DNA of 64,000 nucleotides from Phyllostachys edulis (taxonomy: Eukaryota; Streptophyta; Magnoliopsida; Poales; Poaceae): assembly GCA_036346405.1 (NCBI GenBank), contig CM070553.1:74278976-74342975 (forward strand). The letters are read 5' to 3'. Shown piece by piece: positions 57,043-64,000 of the stretch; position 1 is the first letter of the stretch; each line of letters begins with the position of its first letter. The notes under the pieces are model-generated. The model had not been told where the DNA came from. It did not search any database and saw nothing but the letters and a program-made list of their open reading frames with translations. The position numbers were made by a program, and so were the translations under genes.

Positions 57043-57966
57043 TTGATTGCTTCTTCTTCTGATATCTGGCTTTGGCACCGACGTTTGGGGCACATTGGTT
57101 TTGATCATCTGACACGAGTTAGCGGCCTTGATCTCATGAGAGGTTTGCCTAAACTCAAAGTATCAGGATCTTTGTATAAATACTGTAGGCATGGCAAGCA
57201 AGTTGCCACCTCACACCCGTCATTGACTATGGTCATGACTGACGGACCGGGACAGTTGCTTCATATGGATACTGTTGGTCCTACTAGGGTTCGGTCAGTC
57301 GGTGGCAATTGGTACATTCTTGTCATAGTCGATGATTTTTCGAGATACTCTTGGGTGTTCTTTCTTGCTTCGAAGAGTGAGGCTTTTGATCATTATCATG
57401 ACCTTGTTCTTCGTTTGGCTTCTGAACTTCCTAGTGCCTTGAGAGCGATCCGCAGTGACAATGGCATAGAGTTCAAAAATGCTTCTTTTGCCTCTTTTTG
57501 TGCTGAGCGCGGTATTGAGCATCAGTTCTCTTCTCCACACGTCCCTCAACAAAATGGCGTTGTGGAAAGGAAGAACAGGACTCTAGTCGAGATGGCTAGA
57601 ATGATGCTGGATGACTATAGCACACCGAGGAGGTTTTGGGCCGAAGCTATTGCTACAGCTTGCCATATTTCAAACCGTGTCTTCTTGAGACCGTCTTTGG
57701 GCAAGACTTCATATGAGCTTCGTTTTGGCAGAAAACCCTCTGTCTCTCACTTTCGAGTCTTTGGATCGAAGTGTTTTATTCTCAAGACAGGGAACCTAGA
57801 TAAATTTGAATCAATGACTTGTGATGGTTTATTTCTGGGTTATCCTACTCATTCGAGGGGTTTTAGGATTTTTAATGTTGATACTAACACTGTCCAGGAG
57901 ACATGCAATGTCACTTTTGATGAGACTAGCCCTGGAGCTAGATCCGATATTTCAGGTGACTTATAG
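57043..57966 (+). pseudogene. Copia integrase (SIRE-like), intact frame
   Basis: An open frame of 307 codons. GAG-pre-integrase finger LWHRRLGHIGFDHL with its Cys pair degraded (YKYCRHGKQ, first Cys replaced by Tyr), then the catalytic core: HMDTVGP (first Asp), VDDFSRYSWVFF, IRSDNGIEFKN (second Asp), and QNGVVERKNRTLVEMAR (Glu). The downstream domain RVFGSKCFIL, GLFLGYPTHSRGFRIFN and CNVTFDE completes it. The catalytic triad is present, but the altered finger and the broken neighbouring frames make it non-functional in context. Confidence 0.88.
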
Positions 57967-59706
57967 GTGACAGAGAGCATATTTGTTGAGGAAGATGAGG
58001 ATGAAATTGATGATGCTCCTTCACCTGATGCTAATGCTCCTACTTCAGCTCCAAAACCTGCCACGACTGCTTCACCTCCAATTGAGGCTCCTGCTGCATC
58101 TTCTTCATCAGCAGTACATGCGGAGGTCGAGGAGACGCTATCTCCCCCAGGCGCTCCTTTGCACATTCAGAAGCAACATCTTCCGGATCAGATGATTGGT
58201 AATCTCCATGAGCGAGTCACTCGCTCCAGGTATCATGATCCGAGTCTTTTCTCTCACTCTGCATTTGTAGCTTCTTTTGAACCCAAAGATATATCACATG
58301 CTTTATCTGATGCTAGTTGGGTCAATATATGCCATGCATGAGGAGTTAGAGAATTTTGAAAGAAATAAAGCTAGGTTGGTAGCTCAGGGCTTTAGCCAGG
58401 TTGAGGGGTTAGATTTTGATGAGAACTTCGCTCCTGTTGCTAGATTAGAAGCCATTCGCATTTTGCTTGCATTTGCTGCTCTAAAGGTTTTAGGTTGCAT
58501 CAAATGGATGTTAAGAGTGAGAGTGCCTTTTTGAATGGTTTTATAGAGGAGGAAGTGTATGTTAGGCAACCCCCTGGCTTTGGGGATCCCAAGCACCCTG
58601 ATCGTGTCTTTAAGCTATCCAAAGCCTTGTATGGTCTTAAGCAAGCCCCTAGAGCATGGTATGATAGGCTTAAGACCTTCTTGCTTAAGAATGATTTTAA
58701 AATGGGAAAAGTTGATAAGACTCTTTTCATTCTTAGGCATGGCAATGACTTCCTGCTTGTTCAGATTTATGTAGATGATATTATCTTTGGTGGTTCCTCT
58801 CATGCTCTTGTTTCTAGTTTTTCTAAGACCATGTCCGAGAAATTGAGATGAGTATGATGGGAGAGCTCAACTACTTTCGGGGCTACAAATCAAGCGATTG
58901 CAAGGAAGGATCTTCATCCATCAAGCGAAGTACACCAAGGATTTGCTCAAGCGTTTTGAGATGGGTGATTGCAAGCCGATCGCCACTCCCATGGCGACAT
59001 CGACCGTTTGGATCCAGATGAGGAAGGAGAAGCCGTGGATCACGCGAGTACCGCATGACATGATCGGCTCCTTCGTACTGACGGCCTCAAGACCGGACAT
59101 CCACTTGATCTGCCTCCGTGCGAGGTTTGAGCGTCATCGAGGACTTCACATCGCCAAGCCGTTAAGCGCATTTTCGGTATTTACACTCTACCCTTGAAGA
59201 TGGCATTTGGTATTCTTGTTCTTCTTATTTGTCCATTCGAGGGTTTTGATTCGATTTTCTTGGGTGTAGGCTAGATAGGAAGAGCACATCGGCACATGTC
59301 ATTTCTTAGGCACTTCTCTTGTCTCTTGGTCTTCTAGGAAGCGGTCTTACATTGCACAATCCTTCTTTTTGTTTGAATATGTAGTCTTTGCTAGTTCTTT
59401 GTAGTCGATTTTGTGGATGGTCTCCACTCTTAAGGATTTTGGGTTAACTTTTGCTAGTGTTCCTCTCTTCGTGACAACACTTCGCTATTAACATTGCTAA
59501 AACCCGATTGCAACATTCTAGGACCAAACACATAGACATTCACTATCACTTCCTTAGAGACCACGTTGAGAAGGGTGATATTGTCTTTGCATTTTGTGGA
59601 GTCCGAGGCTCGACTAGCCGATATCCTCACCAAGCCTTTAGACCCAACAAGGTTTGCCACCTTGAGGAGTGAGTTAGGGGTAATTTATCCCTATGGGTTG
59701 GTTTGA
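57967..59706 (+). pseudogene. Copia RT and RNase H (SIRE-like)
   Basis: After an acidic Pro/Ala-rich hinge (57970-58190) comes RT: KARLVAQGFSQVEGLDFDENFAPVARLE, LHQMDVKSESAFLNGFIEEEVY, ALYGLKQAPRAWYDRL, and LLVQIYVDDIIFG with the catalytic YVDD. Missing near 58330 is part of the start of RT. Frameshifts follow at about 58500 and 58845. RNase H continues with IFIHQAKYTKDLLKRF, LTASRPDIH and, at the end, VESEARLADILTKPLD...VIYPYGLV, stopping at TGA 59704-59706. The region 59200-59540 is badly degraded. Confidence 0.88.
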
Positions 59707-61469
59707 GGGGGAGTTGGATCTTTTTTGATCTTTCTTGTTCTTTTGATCTTTTATTTGATCTTCTTTTGAATTTGTTGATCTTTTAGGTCTTTTGAGCTTT
59801 TCTTGCATCTCATCGTATCATATTGCATTCATATGATAAATCCAAAAAGATGCATTGTAATATAAGCTTTTCTGCTTATCTTTTAAAATTGATGAAGCTT
59901 TGCTTATTACCCTTTGAAGCTTTAGTGTTTCAATTCTTGCTCAATGCCATGTCTAGTTCTTTGACTTGCTAGAATTATCATGCTTTCACATGTGTAGCTA
60001 AGTCTTTCTTTGTATGAGCTAGAACTTGAAAAACAACTTGAACTAAGAAATTAGCAATTTGTGAATTGTTTAGCGATTCTTAATTAGTGCTCCTTTTGTG
60101 ACATTGGCCTTGTCAAAATTGCTTTGTTAGCTCGTGAATCTAGCTTTGATCATTACTTGAGCTTCTTGTGCTTCGAGAATCTAAAAGCGCTCTTGTGAAA
60201 AATGAAAAATCAAACTTCAAGATTGTCTCATGCTTAAATTGTGCCAAACTATTCTTACGAGACTGCATGTCAAAGACATGAACTTGGAGATAGTTTGATG
60301 ATCCAGACGATCTCATAGGGACTGCTTGTCACAACTAACACGAACCTCAAGATTTGTCACCCTGGTAGAAGCTTAGGAAGAGTTTGTGGATGGCTCCTAG
60401 TTCAGGATCTTCTTCAGTAAGATATACCTTTAATCAACTTTTGGTCGAAGCTTAGGATGAGTTTGTGGATGGCACCTAGTCCAGGATCTTGTCACTAAGT
60501 TAGACCATTAGTCAACTTCAATATTCATTGCAAATGAAAAATTGTTGAAAAATGGGCGTTTGAGAAAATTGAGCAAAATGATTCAATTCAGGACTTGTTT
60601 GTCTCTTAATGTGGTCTTTGTTAGCTTTTTGATCTAACTTTAATATTTTGACATGGCCAGTATCATTTTAGGATCACTGTTGATGAACTTGCTAGATTTG
60701 AAGCTTTGCTTAAAATGCTAAAATTCATTGCTTTATATTGAGCCTTCTTGCTTAGCTTTGATATATATGTCTTATCATGATCTTGCTAGCACCTTTAGGC
60801 TTGATATGTTGATTGTGAAATTTTAGAAATGCTAGCTTGTTCTTTTGGGTAATCTCCAAAGCTTCTTGTATTCAAAAATTGAAAAATACAAAAAATTTGA
60901 AGCCACTCCATCGCATTTCATGCATGCTCCATCTTATGCTTTTTCTTCATTCTGCATTTGTCATCTCTGGACGAGAGGAAGGCGTGATTCCTTGATGACT
61001 CCATTGTCAAAGGGGGAGAAGATATTTCAAAACTTTGTGTTAAAGGGGAGAAGATGTTTGAAAAAGGGGAATTATGAAAAAGGGGGAGCTACTTGGAGAA
61101 AATTTGAAAATCTGAGGATCATAGTGAGGGGGAGTTTCTTATCTGCATTCTTATGGTTTTATTGCTACTTCTGATCTTGAATTGCAATTCTTGATCCTCA
61201 CAATGATCAAAGGTCATATCGAACAATTGTTCTTTCATATGGACCTTAAGTGAGATTTTGACCCGTTTCTGGAAAATGAAGCTTTCTCGCTTTCTTTTGC
61301 CGTATCTCACTTGCTGATACTATTCTGAAGCCAACTTGGTCATTTCCTTTGCTTTTTCTTGCATTTGGACCAAGTTGTGCCTTTGAGCGAAAACGCCGAG
61401 TTTTTACTTTTCAAACCTCAAAATTTGCATTTGTGGGAAATTGCCAATGTGTTCATCAAGGGGGGAGAT
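59707..61469 (+). other. 3' noncoding region of the SIRE-like element
   Basis: AT-rich, 1.76 kb between the pol stop and the 3' LTR. It contains a direct duplication around 60370-60505 (GCTTAGGAAGAGTTTGTGG / GCTTAGGATGAGTTTGTGG blocks) and ends with the polypurine tract AAGGGGGGAGAT. I recognise no additional gene (no envelope-like frame). Confidence 0.7.
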
Positions 61470-63021
61470 TGTGGATATCATGGGGATAAGCCTGAGATCT
61501 TAGGATGATGTTACAATTGGCAATGTCATTCTCGGTTTGTCGAAACAGCGTTTTGACAAGTGTCGGGACAATCGGTTTGTGCGGCGTGTAAGTCATGCGA
61601 CGATGATCTTGATAATCTTAGTGCCTTGGTTGCCGGTAGTATCGCATCGCGGAATGACCGCATGTGTGCGGTATGGTTTTTCCAGAACGAGTGTAATTTG
61701 GGAAGTTTTGGTTTTCTCTAGGTAGCGGTACAACCGCAATTATGGGGTCTTGATACTACCATGATGTGGTAATCTGAAGCCATAACATGGCGGTAGTACC
61801 GATTTTGTGCTGATTGTCATTTCAATTGGAGAATTGCTTTTGGGTTAGGTCAAGTTCATGGGTTTCATGGCATATGTGTTGCATGATGCATGTTTTGACT
61901 AACGTGGGTCAAGTTGTGAAGAACTTGTTCCCGGATTCGATTTCTTTGTCTATTGATGTGCAGGTTGCTTGGAGGTCAATAACGGTCAACAGCGAGGATG
62001 ATCGGGACTAAGCTTGGATTAGGTCAAGAAAAGTGAAGACGGCGCTTTGAGATGCGTGCGTGTGTGACCCGTTTGTTTTGGGCCTTAACGGGAGCCCATT
62101 AGGGTTACTCTTCTAGAAGGTCTAAGCCTCCACTATAAATAGGGGTGTCTTTGGGCGACCACCTCAACCCTTTCATTGTGTTTGAAACCGTAGTTTGCTT
62201 AGGGAGAGGATTAGTGGAGGTTAGGGTTCTAGAGAGTTGGATTTGATTTCGTGCTCATGTATTGAGTCTTTGTCCTCCTTGATGGAGTGGTGTAAACCAA
62301 TACCACATCAAATCAATCCAAAGAAAGTTCTCTCAAAGATGAGTTCATTTGCTTTCTTTCTCTCTATTTGGTGATTTGAGGTCTTTCTTTGATCCATGAG
62401 TTTTTGCTTGGTTTTCTTCTTGATCTTGCTTGCTAGGATATGTGGGAATCCATCTAAGGTCATCTTGATCATCATCCACCCACGAGCAAGTTTTGGATCA
62501 AGTTTTACGTTTTGCTCGGTTTTGAACCCTCCTTCGCAAAATTGAAAAAGATCAAAACTTTGGCGTGGATCTTCTCGATCGTCACTTGGAATAGGTTCTG
62601 ACATCTTCAGGAAGGTGTGTTTCAAGTTTCGTGAAGTTTGGATTCTGGATAAAAGTTACGTCAATTTTGTTTTCGTTTTCAGGCTGTTCACTATTCATTC
62701 TTTGATTCGATGATTGTTCATCTTGAACGACCGCCTTTGTTCATCCGGTTCAACCGGACTGCGGCACAACAGCCACTGTTCATCCGGTTCAACCGTTACT
62801 GTTCATCAGCACTGTTTATCAGGCTGATTTTTGTGGTTTTGGTCGTTTCTTTTGGGGGTTTGAAGGAGATTAGGTACAAGTCTTCCACTACGCTTATATA
62901 TATATTGATCTTCATAGTTCTCATAGCTATTGGAGTCAATATCATGTTTGAATCAGATCAAAGCGAAAAATAGATAGTGCTCGTATTCACCCCCCCTCTA
63001 GTCGCCTTTTTCGGTCCAACA
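61470..63021 (+). repeat. 3' LTR of the SIRE-like element
   Basis: 1552 bp, same family and ends as the solo LTR 50991-52833, with TATA box at 62134-62141. A deletion of about 320 bases lies near 62019 relative to the solo LTR. Confidence 0.92.
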
Positions 63022-63324
63022 GATAATTTGCACAATAGACTTGTGGCCAATCTCATCGACCACCATCTTGATCTCCATGTACATAAAATCTACATGGGAA
63101 AGGAAGGCAAGATAAATTAGAGCGCATGAGAATGAACAATAAATATAATTGCTAGTGTCTTTCTCATTGCCTCCATTCTGGAATTTACCACTTGCATTGA
63201 TGGACTTATGAAAGAACATATTCTCATTGCAATACACCATGAAATTGATGATGCTCATGGAGGTTGGTCCTATCCATGAGCCGCACATCACTACTGTAGA
63301 AAAGGTCCTCATAGATGGTTTAAG
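63022..63324 (-). pseudogene. Second copy of hAT transposase N-terminal piece
   Basis: About 99% identical by eye (three differences plus the end) to 52834-53135, including the 99-base intron (63090-63188) and the preceding GATAA. It encodes the same TVVMCGSWIGPTSMSIINF segment. Confidence 0.92.
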
Positions 63325-64000
63325 TGTGAGACCCGTGGTATTTAGCTTGTAATACTTAGTCAACCAATTGACCCTAGCATCGAAACAAAATATCCGTGCC
63401 TCGGGAAAATATGTACATCCCAGAAGATGCTGTACATACACCCTTTTACAAAATCATGCATCAATTCCATACAAGCACAGAACCAAGCACGAACTAGATT
63501 AAACAAAAGACATACATAGTAAGTTTATTACAGCAAGGGCCAACCGGCCACAAACACAGCTAAAAAGCCAAATAACAGCGGAAGCAAAAAGCCATAAGAT
63601 GGCAATAACAAAAGCCATACGGTTTGCCTTTAAGCCCACAAAGCAAACTGACCGGGCCGCCAACCTAGTCATCGAAATCGAAGTCCGTATCACGATAGTC
63701 AATCCCTTGGGGATCAACTTCCTCTGCAACAATTTAGCAATACAAATAAGTACAAAAGTGTACTGGCAAGACTTACAAGTAACAGCCTATACATAGCTAC
63801 ATGCAAGCTTTAATCAAAGGAGTAGACTGTAGGTTATTTTCAGCATAAAGCAATTTTCCTTTGCAATAATACAATAATTTGAAGGCAGTTTTGCAATCTG
63901 TTTTTAATGTTTAAATAATAGCGAGACAACAATTAATAACAATAGATAGATGACAACAACAATCCTGAAAGTGACTAACCCAATAGTCACCACAACAATA
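63325..64000 (-). mobile_element. LTR W, second copy, continues beyond window
   Basis: Same sequence and same position within hAT as 53136 onward, with a few indels, running to the window edge. It confirms that the hAT-W junction was duplicated as a unit. Confidence 0.85.

Larger units (their letters stand above)
54079..63021 (+). mobile_element. SIRE/Maximus-like copia element, 5' LTR truncated
   Basis: 5' LTR remnant 54079-54297, primer-binding site 54300-54312, long gag with coiled-coil region, protease, integrase, RT, RNase H to 59706, an extended 3' noncoding region, polypurine tract, and 3' LTR 61470-63021. The right duplication GATAA (63022-63026) is the same as that of the solo LTR at 50991. 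The left partner is lost at the junction. Many frameshifts are present. Confidence 0.9.

Noticed and set aside
59698..59715. GTTTGAGGGGGAGTTGG as the polypurine tract and LTR start of the SIRE-like element
   Set aside because: The sequence after it does not match LTR Z. The true LTR start, matching the solo copy, is at 61470 after AAGGGGGGAGAT.

Overview
The window looks like transposon-rich nuclear DNA from a grass. I infer this from an Angela/BARE-type copia LTR, SIRE-like and Tekay-like retrotransposons with multi-kilobase LTRs, LTRs opening TGTAACATCCC, and one GC-rich intronless gene. I see no rRNA or tRNA gene, CRISPR array, or bacterial or organellar content. All names are lineage-level judgements by eye. 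Most retrotransposon reading frames are broken and are listed as pseudogenes.

Layout. 1-7634: an Angela-type copia element on the minus strand (5' part only). It is interrupted by a partial LTR (1-1421, minus) and by a 3.2-kb solo LTR (1993-5228, plus, target duplication ATGAC). 7635-13375: a rearranged gypsy composite on the minus strand with pol end, LTR, primer-binding site and gag in permuted order, flanked by pieces of a second LTR family carrying minisatellites. 13376-14584: AT-rich DNA with a foldback-like element containing four 23-bp palindromes, then a possible host remnant. 14585-46290: a three-level nest. A short-LTR copia (duplication GTTAA) is split in its reverse transcriptase by a Tekay-like gypsy element (18017-44906, duplication ACCAC). 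That element is split at the gag/protease border by a second gypsy element on the opposite strand (23651-37258, duplication TGGAG), whose 5-kb LTRs are longer than its decayed interior.

46291-64000: host flank, then the only convincing host gene (48195-48824, minus, 209 codons, own TATA box). A hAT transposon appears to end about 38 bp upstream of that TATA box. Its intron-bearing transposase pseudogene (minus) is interrupted by a solo SIRE-like LTR (duplication GATAA) and by the start of another LTR (W). After a junction near 54075 comes an almost complete SIRE-like copia element, followed by a second copy of the same hAT segment and the same W insertion. So one ancestral insertion site appears twice, once as a solo LTR and once as a full element. 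This is either a tandem duplication or two haplotypes joined during assembly, and it is the most notable structure here.

The elements give a relative order of events: copia 14585-46290 first, then the Tekay-like element, then the 5-kb-LTR element. Likewise hAT came first, then the SIRE-like and W insertions, then duplication or mis-joining. Recurrent short motifs (GACCTCC and ACTGTTCAT) occur in several unrelated LTRs.
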